Assembly: GCF_000699445.3 (NCBI RefSeq)
Contig: NC_067202.1
Coordinates: 8,861,458-8,925,457, forward strand
Reading direction: 5' to 3'
Source of the DNA: Schistosoma haematobium
Taxonomy: Eukaryota > Platyhelminthes > Trematoda > Strigeidida > Schistosomatidae
Length of the DNA: 64,000 bases
Position numbers and translations under genes: made by a program. Positions 12,479 to 25,651 of the stretch are shown here, in pieces. Position 1 is the stretch's first letter, and each line of letters begins with the position of its first letter. The notes beneath the pieces were generated by a model. It was not told where the DNA came from. It saw nothing but the letters and a program-made list of their open reading frames with translations, and searched no databases.

Positions 12479-13310
12479 ATTGAAACAAGAGTTAAAAATT
12501 AATTTATCGATCTAAATTATAATAAAAACTTTACTCAGTCTATTGGTTATTTTGATAACCAGATGATTTTCAATTGGTTTCATGAGTAAATGTATGCAGA
12601 TTTTGCGTATATCATCATAAAGGCAAAATAGACAATATTATTATATTTGTACACTTAGTGTAAACATATAAACAATTGAACTCTACAAGATATAGTTTGA
12701 ATAACACAGAAAAATATAATCGGAAACTTATGAGTCCAGCTTTAAGCAGTTCTTGAATGTTTAAATCAAGCTGATGGATACGGTCCAAGCTGCCACAACT
12801 AACATAGTAAAGAAAAAAAAACTGACAATAATAATAATAAATACCAAAAGAAATCCAAACGTAAAAGACTGATAAAAACAGAGAAACGAATGAAAATCTA
12901 TTCACGATTTAGAAGAAAATTAAAAGATTACATTTTTGCATTTCATAGTAAGTAAGAAATCCCGTCAATTTTATTTACAACGTTTATTCGATAGAACAAA
13001 TCTACAACGTAATGCTTAGTTCCAGCCCATAATGTGAAATAAAATATCCCTAGGTCATTTTGTGTTTAATATACATGTATTTTTACGGTGGCTACTAAGA
13101 AGTCTGTATTTTGTCGAAATCTTTACTTATCCAAACTTTTTAGTCTCGATATATTATGACAGTTTAAAGAATTTGTAAGAAGATGGATGGCTAACCTGAT
13201 ATAGTTTGAAAAAAAGGATATTCCATCTCTAAATACCTGTTTTCACTAAATTAGGATAGTTAATTTGGTCGAAATATCTTCTATAAATATATATTCCTAT
13301 CGGAGAGGAA
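12479..13310. other. AT-rich non-coding stretch
   Basis: No gene or element recognised. Confidence 0.5.
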
Positions 13311-13317
13311 GCATGAA

Positions 13318-13998
13318 GTACAATTGACGAATTGGATGCACCTAGACGATTCGGACTTCACAGATGACCTAACCAACCTCTTTTATCCCATACACAAAAA
13401 CAGATGCAGGTCAAGACTACCAGTGTAGCAGCGTCGTCGATAAACAAGGAGGATTCAAAGCAGATGTAAAGATAAGGATTGACAAAGTAAAGGTAGCATT
13501 CCTACAGTCGGACAACGTATAGAACCCAAAACAACTGTTAACCAATATCAAAGTGAGAATTTTCAATACGAACATCAAGACAGTTCTAATGTACAGAGCT
13601 GAGACTTGGAGAGCTACTACGACCATCATCAACAAATTACAGGTATTTATAAACAGTTGTCTACGCACGATACTCCATGTCCGTTGACCGGATACTATCA
13701 GCAACAACCTACTGTGGGAGAGAATAAACTAGGTTCCAGCTGAACTGGAAATTAGGAAAAGACGTTGGAAGTGAATGGGACACACGATACGGAAATCACC
13801 AAACTGCATCACGAGGCAATCCCTAACTTGGGATCCTGAATGGAAGGAAGATCAAGGAATACATCATCGGGAATCGGAAGCAGACATGAAAAGAATGAAT
13901 AGCAACTGGGAAGAATTGCCGAGGACAGAGTTCGATGGGGAATGATGATGGGCGGCCTATGCTTCTCCACGAGGAGTAACAGGCATAAGTAAATATAC
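13318..13998 (+). mobile_element. RTE-like 3' fragment, degenerate
   Basis: Begins at the equivalent of the FADD motif (LDDSDFTDD). It then has an internal deletion at about 13440 and continues with the C-terminal domain: [36 protein letters not shown] and [11 protein letters not shown]. Several stops and frameshifts break it. It ends at AACAGGCATAAGTAAATA, the degraded 3' tail. It stands about 230 bp upstream of a second + strand copy. Confidence 0.85.
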
Positions 13999-14230
13999 AA
14001 CCAGCAGCCATGTATTATCTTATTTTAAACCATTACATAAAGTCAATATTAAACAACATAGAACCTGTGATAAAGCTACAGTGTACGAAGTTGATAAATT
14101 CCCTATCTGTTTTATAACTAATGAACTTCCCGATTTAAGTAAATGGACTCAGTTAATATCCATATTCGTCTTATATTTCCTGAAATAATTCACATAAAAT
14201 CCATACTTCAAATTTTTATCATATTAAAAT

Positions 14231-14841
14231 TTAATCCGGCAGCATCATTGATGAACACGGTGAATCTGATGCAGATGTGAAAGCGCGGATCGGTAAAGCA
14301 AGAGCAGTGTATTTACAACTGAAGGACATCTGGAACTCAAAACAACTGTCAACCAACACCAAGGTCGGAATTTTCGATACAAATGTCAAGACAGTTCTAC
14401 TGTATGGAGCGGAAACCTGGAGAACTACGAAATCCATCATCCAGAAGAGACAGGTGTTTAATAACACTTGTCTACGCAAAATACTTCGGATCCGTTGGCC
14501 CAACACTATTAGCAACAACCAACTGTGAGAAAGAACAAACCAGATCCCAGTGGAGGAAGAAATCAGGAAGAAGCGCTGAAAGTTGATAGGAAACACATTG
14601 AGGAAAGCACCCAACTGCGTCACAAGACAAGCCCTCACATGGAATCCTCAAGGCCAAAGGAGAAGAGGAAGACCAAAGAACACATTACGCCGAGAAATGG
14701 AGATAGACATGAGAAAAACGAACAAGAATTGGATGGAACTAGAAAAGAAGGCCCAGGACAGAGTGGGTTGGAGAATGCTGGTTGGCGGCCTATGCTCCAT
14801 TAGGAGTAACAGGCGTAAGTAAGTAAGTAAGTAGTAAGTAA
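14231..14841 (+). mobile_element. RTE-like 3' fragment with intact 3' tail
   Basis: A 5'-truncated copy starting at [20 protein letters not shown] and running through the family C-terminus [13 protein letters not shown]. It closes with a GTAA-type repeat tail (about 14814-14841). Two stops interrupt it (near 14526 and 14580). It is close to the copy at 1-600 and supplies the end of the ORF that the left edge of the window cuts off there. Confidence 0.92.
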
Positions 14842-16925
14842 AATTTAATCCAGTGTTTTAGCCTTAATGTCAAATTGTTAACTCTTTAGATTTATTAATT
14901 TAGACCACACATTTTCAAATTGAATAAATGTGGTAGGTGCCAGTTGAAACTGTATATTCAAATAAGTCGTTCACACGTACAAAAGTATATTCAATACTTA
15001 ATATTACAATAATTTGTCATATTTGACAATCTGCTTTTTCCATTGTTCCTATCGATTGCTAATTCTTTCATTATTTTAATCTAGTAAAAAGTGAAAACTT
15101 TGAATTGATGACCAATAGGTTAAGTCTATTTTGAAACCATTTGTTTGCACAGTATTATTATTAATCTCGTCATTATCACGATTACTCAACAGCTGAAATA
15201 ACATCATACATATTTCCATATAAGTATTACACGGTATGTATTTCAGTTTCAAAGTATGACTAACATCTGCTCTAGAGATACATCAGTGAAATGATGATGA
15301 AGATTTGTAGTTCATTAAAATGATTTTGGTGAAACTGTATTCACTGAATTTATCAGGTTGATCATGAAAAAAACAACAATGAAAACTTCAGGATTAGACC
15401 ATCCACCTTCGAGGACGCAACTTCACCAGGAAAAGATATTTCATACTGATAGCACAATTCTAAATTGAAATTGAATATCTTTCGTATTATTAAACATAAG
15501 AAAAGTTTGGAAACAGTTCTGAACATGAATTGATACAGTTGTACATTCACACCTGTGTAGTTCAGATATATAGCAGTTGAAACATTTTACTTTCAGTCAA
15601 TAGTTTCCAGGTTCAAACCTCAATTCACAAATTTCTGTTTCAGCCGCCTCGCGAAAGTATTACTATACTTCTCTTCATACAAAATCAATCTGCACTCGAT
15701 AGATAACTTACACCACTACGGTCATATTTAGAACCATAGACCACTCGATATTTATCAATAACTTCGCTGGTGTATTTTAATATCATTGAATTCAGACACT
15801 AGGCATTCACTGTCTTAACTAATGCTAAATGTTTGTGATAATCCATATATAAAATTCTTTTCTTTCAATTTGAACTTGAGCTTCTAAGTGGAAAAATGAG
15901 CTATCTATTATTTTAAAGACATACAAAATAGATGATAGACGAGATCATGGATTTTAGTATTAAAGGTTTTTAAATTTCACACTAAGAAATCAACTGTAAC
16001 CAGAACGTTTTCACAAAATTAATATATACTTGATAATAAATGACACACTAGATATTATACAAAAATAACCTTTGTATTTTTTTTCATTTATTCCTTATTA
16101 AAGTACGTAGGAGAGAAATTCAAAAGTATTACGTTCTAGTATAACTCTGACGGGTTAAACTATCCGCTTGTAGTTTCCATTTCAAGATTTTCTTCATATT
16201 AGGCTTGTGTTATTGTTGCAGATTTCCTTCGCTATTAAATGGGAGTGCATTTTGTGGGCTCACTTTGTCGTCGACTCATATTTTCTTTCGTTTTTCTCCT
16301 ATCAAGCTCTCCTAACTTACGCTATTATATATGCTATTCTAGTATGCAAAGTACCTTCTGACTAGACGCGAACAGACAAACAATTATTAAGTAAAAGTGG
16401 ATATTAATAAAACAATAAGACATTCACTGCAGAATAGATGTATACCGAGAGAAACTTGTTTTCTCAAAGATTATATACACTATACACATGAGTAAATTTA
16501 TCATCCAATGTTAAGATTCCTTGTTAGATGCATTTTTTAAACTGAAATTCTTTTGTAACGAAAATAATTTTAACTACACAAAATGCTACCAACTGGATTA
16601 TTACTTCGGTGAAATACATTTTTTGAGATTGTTAAAGAAAATAACGATGAAGCTGAAAGTAAGAATAAAAATGTGATAAGAATAGTAAGTAATCGTCAAC
16701 CGTTGAATTCCTCATTCAAGCATAAAGTGTTAACGTGCCCATCAATGGATCTGGGATTCTATAAATTCAATATTAAAATCATCAGTCTCAAAAGAGTTCA
16801 TTCCTTATTTTGAAATAAAGGGATTCAAAATGAGACGTAAATATATGAGAGTCACTCTCGTTAAAAGATATTCTTATTCATCAATATCAAAACCTTCAGT
16901 GAGAGACACTGAGATTTGTATGTGT
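14842..16925. other. AT-rich non-coding stretch
   Basis: No gene recognised. A B-box-like CCAGGTTCAAACCTC near 15608 could be a SINE remnant but has no supporting context. Confidence 0.5.
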
Positions 16926-16929
16926 CATT

Positions 16930-17045
16930 CACCACAGATTGATTTCGGTTGAGGTGACAGTGAAAAATAGAAAGCACTAGATAAATGATTCGTCCCATTC
17001 CGCCTGTAACGATCGAATTTAGAACCTACAGGTCTCGTGGTGATC
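16930..17045 (-). repeat. strongly decayed hammerhead-type SINE remnant
   Basis: In + orientation GAAAGCACTAGATAAATGAT then TCGTCCCATTCC corresponds to GGAAGCACCGGGCGGCCGTT then TCGTCC in better copies. The tRNA-like side (GATCGAATTTAGAACC) is mutated. Confidence 0.4.
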
Positions 17046-17204
17046 AATATTAAATTTGTGAAAAAAATCTCAACAATGAAAGATCAAACAATGGTCATAT
17101 GTTTACTAGAGTTTATTCTATTTTTCAGAAGTGATCATAATTAGTTAAAGGACAACATGATATCACTGGCAGATATTAAGATGCTTTTCACCAGAAGTTG
17201 ATAA

Positions 17205-17345
17205 TTTAGATGGTAGTTGGAGGTAGTCAACAGGAAACCCTGGACCCGGGTTTCCTGCTACTTGGCACTCGTCAGCAAGGTGTACCTGTAATCTTGAGGG
17301 AACTGGTGCTCCCTGGTGGCCACATTGCAGCATGATCGATAGCAT
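17205..17345 (-). repeat. dispersed repeat, paired with 31880-31960
   Basis: The stretch GGGTTTCCTGCTACTTGGCA through GAACTGGTGCTCCCT recurs at 31883-31953 with few differences. Only this half is kept here; the tRNA-like half seen at 31955-32030 is absent or diverged. Confidence 0.7.
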
Positions 17346-17349
17346 TCGA

Positions 17350-20300
17350 TCTGCACTAATAAGGACTAGACAAGCATGACATTGATCACCACCCAGTGAT
17401 CAATCAATTGTGAGAAGTTGATAATATTAGACTTAAAGATCAATTTAAAATCAGATTTCTAAACAGTTATCTTGTATAATGGAATGAAGTCAGGAATATT
17501 GAATGTTAAGGTTAACACAGTACTTTCGTCAAACTATTTATTCTCAAATCCACGACGTCAATATTTTATAACTTAGTGATATAGAATAGTTATCATCGAA
17601 TATCATGAGTTAGTCAATTGCTCAATCTATAACGCTTACACTTCATAAGAAATTCAGTTTTATAGTGAACTAATCTATTTATTCTCGGCTTTCACAAGGA
17701 CAGAGTTCGATGCAGTAATTTATTGTACTGTTAGTTAAAACAATTAAATCTATTGATATTGTATGTCATTTACACACATTTAATTACTGAATAACGTATC
17801 CTTTACTGATTAGCTCAATATATTTATATTTGCCTATTGACCACAAGTTAAATGAATCATATATGAATTCAGTGCAATTTTGATATACTTATGGGATTAA
17901 TACTGGACTCAGTGGTTGTATCTGTTATAGATTTGTGGTTGCTATATGAATAAATCTTCATTTTTCCAGTCTTACTTTCTTCCTTTAGTTGATTAATATC
18001 ATATTTGATTCTGTCATACAGTGGAAAGCAACAAGTTGTGTCCGCACTTATAGTACGTTACAGTTTTCCCGCAGATATAAAAAGTAGCATGGTAAAATAC
18101 AACGTTCAATATCCTTGAAATAATTAAATGTTATCATTCCAGCTTGTTTATTTCACCAACTGTTCACGTTTTGCCATGTCCTATTTATGAAATATTTTGT
18201 AAGTATATGGTTAATAATAAACTTTAATCAGTCGATGTTTATTATTTCACAAATTGATTTAACAGTGAAGCATATGGTATTGAAAAGTTGAATTCGGAAA
18301 TTTTGGTAGAACATAAAAGAAACAGGTTAACCGTTTGATTCTACATATTTTTTTTATTTTCCTAATTACATGCTTTAAAATTAACATTATTATATGGAAG
18401 ATTGTAATTTTCCTCCATTTTTTAATGAGTAATAGAAGGTTCCAATTATTCACTTAAAATAAATCTCTGAATTTGTTGATAATCTGAGTAGTGATGGGGG
18501 AATATAGTTACTCAAATGTATTGTAAATATTAATTATTCAGCAACAATATTAGGCATTGGTAAGAGAAGTAAGCATTATTGAACCTGGCATAAATGTGAA
18601 TCGACATAAGTTATCACATTATATCACCATAGCAAGATGAAATGAAGAAGATGAATACCAAAGTAGGAATATCAGTAATAGTGAAAAAACACTGAGTGTT
18701 CAAGATATTATTCGAGAACGGATGAATAAAAAGTATAAGATCATAAAACCAAAAACCTAGGGAAAGATAAAGAGTAGATGCATCCTATCCACCGCGACTG
18801 ATTCTGAGACACGTCATATATTTCCAAAAAGGTATTCTGAAACCATCAACATAGCTTATACAAACAGTCGGTTACTTCATGAACTAATGTTAAGTCTTGG
18901 TCTGAATGCCCCTAGTTTTCTTTCAACCTGTTCTTGCACAAACCAATAATGCAAGTCGAAGTAGGTGCTGGTCGAGCATATGGAAAACATATCCCAGACA
19001 CCTTAATTAATGAAAATATACAGCCTCACCAACCAACTTGCCATATTTAGCCTTTACCCTACACCTTACCTCAACATTGCTCACTCACTTATTCTATGAT
19101 ATGAATACAGTGCTTCCAAGTCACCTATGATATAACACTGATAACTTATGAATATTTATTAACTTTCTGATCAACATTCGACGGTAGTGACCAGAAAGTC
19201 TAGAGATATGTTTCTTGATTATAAAATCTAGGATGTAACCTCAAGTACAACTAGGATCACTACTTAATTGAATTAAGTGACAATTTGAGTGCGTTTTAAA
19301 TGAGACAACTGAACAAAAATACCTTAATGCAATTAGATTGATGAAATAAATTAAATTAATAACTAAGTTTATTATTCTATAGTTCTTAATAATACTGAAA
19401 CTCAATATTAAAAAAATACAATGGGAATTATCCAACACATGAGTATTTTGTAACAAGGATAATTATGTTTATTGTATAATCTGAAAACAATTTTAATTTG
19501 ATTTCTTTCTATTTTATTGTTATAAGACAAGTGTTTGCCCATCAGTAATTGGTAACAGTGCTGAGAAACATGGAATTTAATCTACCTGAAATCCATCAGT
19601 TGCATATTTTCGTTTTCTTTTTTGTTACCGCTACACTAAGTTATGGTAATCAGTGAGATAGAACAACGTAGTATCTATTTTTAATTGTGCACCTTATTCA
19701 ACTTGGTACAATCATCAACTGTACTAACTGAGTTATAGAAGATTAAACACTGCAGTCTAAACTTATCTGAATGGTTAAGATCAATAATTAATGGTTTTAT
19801 GGAATGAGTATGTCTTGAACTGCATAGTCATCATATTGACATCTGACCACTAATATAGACAATGGAGCATCGTGTATAATTTACACTCCTAACGTACACG
19901 AGATTGTCAATACTTACTATCTCATTGACTAGCTTATACTTGAGTATGTTTAAAATTCACGGTCTCATTTGTAGGTTTTGCAATTAGTTTTTATATAATA
20001 CTTGAGTAATACTTGAAAAACACATGATATTGAATAGCTATAATATGCTCATTTCATCAACAGCTAACAACTGAGTTCATTCACTTAAAGTTACAAATTG
20101 TTTAATATTTTATTCTGTTCGTTTATTTACATACATTTGGACACTTTGCTGATAAGATCCTGAGTACAAACACTAACTTAGATTAATATGATGATGTTGT
20201 CCGTGTTATTTACTTTGATTAGATGACTATAAAAATGAGTTGATGTGAAATGAAACCGCCATCATTAGTATCAGTCAATCATAGTCCACGTTGCCACATC

Positions 20301-20540
20301 TCACATAGGTACAGTAAATGAAGAGACTGTCTGTGTGTATGGACAAATGAAACAGGAATGATAACACGTGACATCCATAGTTGATAACGCTTATTTTTAT
20401 CGTTTCAGATGACGATTCTTGGCTAGCAAAGCTCGATAACTATTTCAATATCATTTTACTATTAAATTAACTCAAAATGACAATGGTAGCAACCGTCCCC
20501 TCACTCAAACATTTTTCAGTGACTAGTTTCCCATTGTTAA
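17350..20540. other. AT-rich non-coding stretch
   Basis: Three kilobases with no recognisable exon, RNA gene or intact repeat. Confidence 0.5.
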
Positions 20541-20544
20541 TTAT

Positions 20545-21916
20545 CGCTATTGGTGTTTGAAAATAGTGATGAATGCTGGCGATCTTCTCATACATGTTGG
20601 TACAATTAACGATATTATTGCCGCCAAAAAACAACAGTTGTTTAGCCTCAAACATGGCACCATTTTGGTTCGTTTGAGAGATCAAGGATGTTTTAATGTT
20701 AATGCACTGAATTTACTGAGTCAACGGTACACAAATCATTTCTCTATTACAACAAATCAGCAAAACAGAAGATAGAAACCCCTTCATCTATATGCTGGAA
20801 TTATTTTCCTCAGAATTTCCCTTGATAATGCTGTTACAAAAATTATTATCAAAATAAATGTAAGATGATGCTGGACAAACATGGGTTCTTCAATAGAAGA
20901 CGCAGTTAGATCAATTCAAAATACGAAACCGATTACAACACAAATCGGTGAGAAAATCGATAACTTTTTAAGCTTATCAGATTATCATCTCAAAGCAATG
21001 GAAATTCATTACATTGGCAATAATGGGTTGTCGCACCAACTAGAACTCGATACCAGTTCAAGCATAACATTACTGTCAAAAAATAACTGGAGGAAATAGA
21101 GCAATTCAAAGATTAGCGAGACATTGTGATTAGCAGTAACCACCTCTGATCCTTTAGAGAATTTTATGACGTATTTCGTCTCTTGGAAAGTTATCCAGAG
21201 GGTTGTAGAATATTGTCGACACTGATTAAAAAAGAATGAATAGATTGGTCTGTCCAGAGGCTAGAATAACCTATGTGGGCTCGACATAGGGTCAGCCCCT
21301 ACAAACTGACGCGTCTCACTCCGAAGCAAACATCATTTTCGAAATAAAGCCATGATCATTGTGGATCAACAAAAACCATTCTCTGTAGCTGGTAGAAAGC
21401 TAATAATGTATTCTTCTCTAGAAGATCTGGGTCCCATGATCTATTACCTAGAGCTGGAGCTAAGATACGAAGATTGAAAAACAGGTTGTAATAAACCAGT
21501 ATCCTTCTGAACTTAAGCAGTTCCAATATTTTTGATTAAAAATGAAAGTGGTTCACCTTGAATGTATGCTACCCTTAATATCGCGATAACCGCAAAGTCC
21601 ATTAACCATGTCCAAACGCTTAGAGCTAATCAACTCCTACTGGATCAGCTAAGCTGACTATCCCTCAATTCATAGAGGTTGGACCAATATATGAAAGTCC
21701 CTGAACAAACACCTTCCCTAAACTCAGAAGGATCAAAATGCAATCAAGAGGACTTCCAATAGAAAACAAGTATTTTGTTTCACACCCAAAATCATCGAAA
21801 CCATCGACTGATGAAAAAGCTATTATCATGCAAAAGGACGAATCGAAAGAGATGATGAATGATGTAATTCCGCAAGAACATTGATATTAGTTAATGAACA
21901 GTTGTTTTAAAAAGGG
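20545..21916 (+). mobile_element. degraded LTR-retrotransposon internal region (tentative)
   Basis: The frame at 20881-21099 contains LSHQLELDTSSSITLLSK followed by NNWRK. This resembles the aspartic protease of Gypsy-type elements (ELDTGA.VSLIS....W.K), with DTSS in place of the active-site DTGA. The flanking sequence at 20557-20775 and 21110-21900 has elevated G+C in places and broken frames but no further domain I can name. A purine-rich run just before 21917 could be the polypurine tract next to a 3' LTR. If so, most of pol has been deleted. Confidence 0.35.
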
Positions 21917-22235
21917 TGCGATATTACGGTTCACCTAAATCGGTATAATCGTCATGGCCTGCCGGAGTTAGCCTAGCAAAAATTTTTATTGTTACTATTA
22001 AAATACGGCAATGTCATGTAATTTTCACGTATATCTATTGGTTATTTTACTGTTCAAAATGCTAAGTACACTGTGATACTCACTTATTATCTTTTCTTGA
22101 GATATGAAAGGTTTCTTAAGAGCTCCATCTTCTCTCTCCTTACCCACTTGTGACTGTCATTGTTGAAGTATTGTTGAGTATATGTTGGCCAATTGATCTG
22201 TTCGCGTTACATCCTGTTCTCGTATCTCCAACTTA
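21917..22235 (+). repeat. LTR-like repeat, paired with 54047-54245
   Basis: It starts with TG after a purine run (AAAAAGGG). The part from about 22035 (ATTGGTTATTTTACTGTTC) through CTTTTCTTGAGA and TCTCTCTCCTTACCCACTTG has a diverged counterpart at 54092-54245, with the same spacing. The 3' boundary is not defined. Confidence 0.45.
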
Positions 22236-24830
22236 TCACTATTTTTAACCACAAATAATAAATATAATGAACGCACAATTCCTATGACCTCACTACTTGA
22301 TTTATGTTGGTTTATGGACCATATATTTAAAGGCGACTAAATAATCTGAATAGTTGAGTACTAATAATATGAAGATCAGAATTGGCAGTATTCACATCAA
22401 CACTTAAAGATCTATTTCTTCCTTAATTTACCATTTCTTATATTCAGTTAATCAAATGGATAGAAACCAATAAAATAACCTAACTTCAAACGTAGACCGA
22501 AATCTCAACAGGAACGTTGTATGGAAGGAACAATGAGCTGACTAATGTTATGTATTAGAAACAATCTTCAAGAATCTTGGAATGTTGGCTTCATAAGGAA
22601 CTTAGTTCTTAACCTTGAAAACAACTTAATGTCACTCAGATTTTAACCATCATCTAATGATATGATAAATGGTATGGGAGCTTACCTTTCCAAACAGTAA
22701 CTGATCTATAGTACAGACATTTTACGCAAACAACTCGATAATTAGATCATAAGTAACTTCTACCTGAAATTTGTGCTGATGATGTTGTTCAGAAGAACGA
22801 TGAAAACTCCATGGCCAAACCATCCAGCTCAGAGAACAAAACTCCATCAAAATCATCCACCCGAGCTACAAATCTTCTCCACCACCTCAACTTAATATCT
22901 CATTTATCGAGGTTGGTTTACCTGAACATAGACAACGATCATTAAGATTTTTTTTCAAAGAAATACAGTCATAAGGTGGAAAAACTTACCAAATGGGGTA
23001 ACTTTAGATGTGAATAATACTAATACTGGTATTGACACTAGTACTAATACTAATAATAGTAATAATAATTTGACGTTTTTACAAAAAAATACGCTACACA
23101 AAGCAGCCATTTACTTATTCCAACGAAATCTTGTATTGACAGAAAGACGGTAAAACGTCTAGTAGTCAAGTGATTACATCAAACTTGCAATGAACCACAT
23201 AAAAACACTTATTGCCTTCTCTCTTTTTCCATAAAGTTCAATCCTCTCATGTAGTTGGTCGGTTAGTTATTAAGACTGAATAAAATTAGGTACATTACTG
23301 AAATACGGATAAGATGATGCTTGAGTTCAACTATTCATAAGTATCAGTCTCTTGATGGGTCTATACGATTGCACGCTCGACAGATGATTTGCTTCGTAGT
23401 AATGCAGAGATGATCCCACGATATGTTGTCACTGGGGGACTACTATCTAACAGAATGTGAGGACTTGAACTTATTCAAGAGTTTTTTGAAATCAATAAGT
23501 TCTTCGTTCATTTGCGCAAATGAGGTTTAGCGATAGAACAAAAAACCAAAATAGTGTGTGTATGTATGTATGTGTCGAATGATTATCTTTTCCAGGCCTT
23601 GAACCAAGATGAAATAATTGAAATGATTTACTAGTAAATTTTGATGAGGATTTGTGAATACCATCTTACGGTAAAGTCAAACTATGTCTATCAACGTTGA
23701 GATTTTGATGTATTTTAGTCAATCAGCCAGCAGCAAATCTGAATTATAATTGAAAATCAATACACATACACAACTAGTGACTTTTTATAAGTTGGCTATA
23801 GGCTTTTAACCGTTAGAAGTGCTAGTTAAGATCAGGGAGACAGGGTGGTTTTATGTATATACCATAACTCCTGATTCCAAACCTAATTCTAACTCAGTTG
23901 TAATCCTAACTTTAGTAAGTATTGCATCAAAATATCATTCCGTATCCTATACATTTGAACTCATTCGGACTGCTCATATTCCTGAATGTACAAGTTAGTT
24001 TTTCTCAGCATTATAACGTCTTGTAATTACTCAAAGATGTTTTTCTTACTAAAATTAACTATACTATAGTCGGAAGTTTACATCTTTGTTTGACACTAAT
24101 TGAAAGGCATCATGCTAGATTGATTTATACGCCACAGCCTTGAAGTTGCTTACTCTATCCCGACTGGTCAGGTGGTGCAGTTTAACATCAGGACATGCTT
24201 ATGAATTAACAGCTAGTCGGACCTCTCTTGAAATGGAATTCTAAGAAAAACTCGAACGGGGATATTGTCCTACATAGACCTATAAGATCGAACAGGTATA
24301 GGTAACAATGAATTACGGTTTCGCAAATTGTTTGAATGAGGGAAAATATCGACAACTACATACATACTTACCAACTTATTGAGACGGCCGAAAATATTTA
24401 GATTCTATTCACGAAGATACAACGGAGTGTGATCTATTAGATCACAAACAATGACAAAACAATATCCAGCTCCATTATATTTATTTCCTAACTGATCCCA
24501 TCAATAAGAATCAATATTGTTGTTTAATGCTGTACAATGGGAAAGCCAGTCGGTTGTATGGTCTTCTTTTATTCATTTTGATAAGCAAACCACACAACGA
24601 ACTACCTCCCAGAATCACAACATTGCACAGTTCAAAGGTTCAATAATTAGAAATTACAACAATAACGATATAACTTTTGGAATTCAACTCACAAAAAACA
24701 ATCAGTAGTTGACATACCCATGTCTATTCGCCATGACTACTTTTGTAAATAACGTCAACAAAAGTGGTCTGTAGTTTATTTGCAATCAACAAATTCACAT
24801 AACGATATATATAAATCAAACCGACTAGCG
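22236..24830. other. AT-rich non-coding stretch
   Basis: No gene recognised. A short ACTAAT/TAA simple repeat lies near 23015-23070. Confidence 0.5.
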
Positions 24831-25389
24831 CACATAGTAGCCAATCAAGTCACAAGGTTATCAGTCTGGCTAGAAAAAAATTCGCGCGCACCTCTGATTG
24901 GTTCGTTTTTAAACGCCGACGAGTGAAATCTATATTCCGGGCTGAAACTATGCGGCATTTATAATGTATGAAAAATTTAATAAAAACTGGTGCCTTGATT
25001 AATGTACATTGTTGCATATAATATGTTATGTGGGTTGGTAACCGATTGAAATAAGGGACGGAAAATTAGACAAACGACTACGTGAAGCAATAAAAGATTG
25101 GTTATCTGAAGGATATGGAATCTTCACATGGCATGCATATAAGAGGCATGTGTTTAGAAAACTTAGACACACTAACATACCAACGCAAAATAATGGGTAG
25201 ACAGGAGGAAATTTTTCTGACCACAATCGATCCGTAAATGGAGGTAGAGTGATAAACTAAAATGACCGAAATAATAATACGTCACATAGATCTAAAATAC
25301 CTATGCTGTCATCTAAACAAAGACGTTATATTAAGCATATTAGGCAAGAATAGTCTTGGATGACATCAAATAAATTGACAAAATGAGTA
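24831..25389. other. unclassified stretch
   Basis: A + strand frame near 25048-25200 reads EIRDGKLDKRLREAIKDWL. It is not flanked by good splice sites and I do not recognise it. Confidence 0.35.
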
Positions 25390-25560
25390 CAACATACGAT
25401 TATGCTTAATAAGAAGACGAACATCATTAGAACTATATGATACATTAGCGCATAACATTTCGAACATTCTGATCACACAGATACACGTTGAGAACATTTC
25501 GGTATAAAAAGCGTCAACTAGAACAGAAATTGAGGGTAAGAGAAAGCAAGGATATTCAGG
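25390..25560. repeat. dispersed repeat, paired with 29990-30140
   Basis: AGAAGACGAACATCATTAGA, then TTAGCGCATAACATTTCG, then CTGATCACACAGATACACGT correspond word for word with gaps to the start of the insertion at 29982-30300. The family is unknown. Confidence 0.55.
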
Positions 25561-25651
25561 AATATAATGCGCATCACCCAATCTGAAAGTAAAAGGTAGA
25601 ACCACCAAAATCCACAGCCATAACTGATCTTTTATAAGAATTATATATTTA

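Noticed and set aside
25026..25226. Possible exon with KLDKRLREAIKDWL on the + strand
   Set aside because: No convincing splice sites or recognisable family; left as unclassified.
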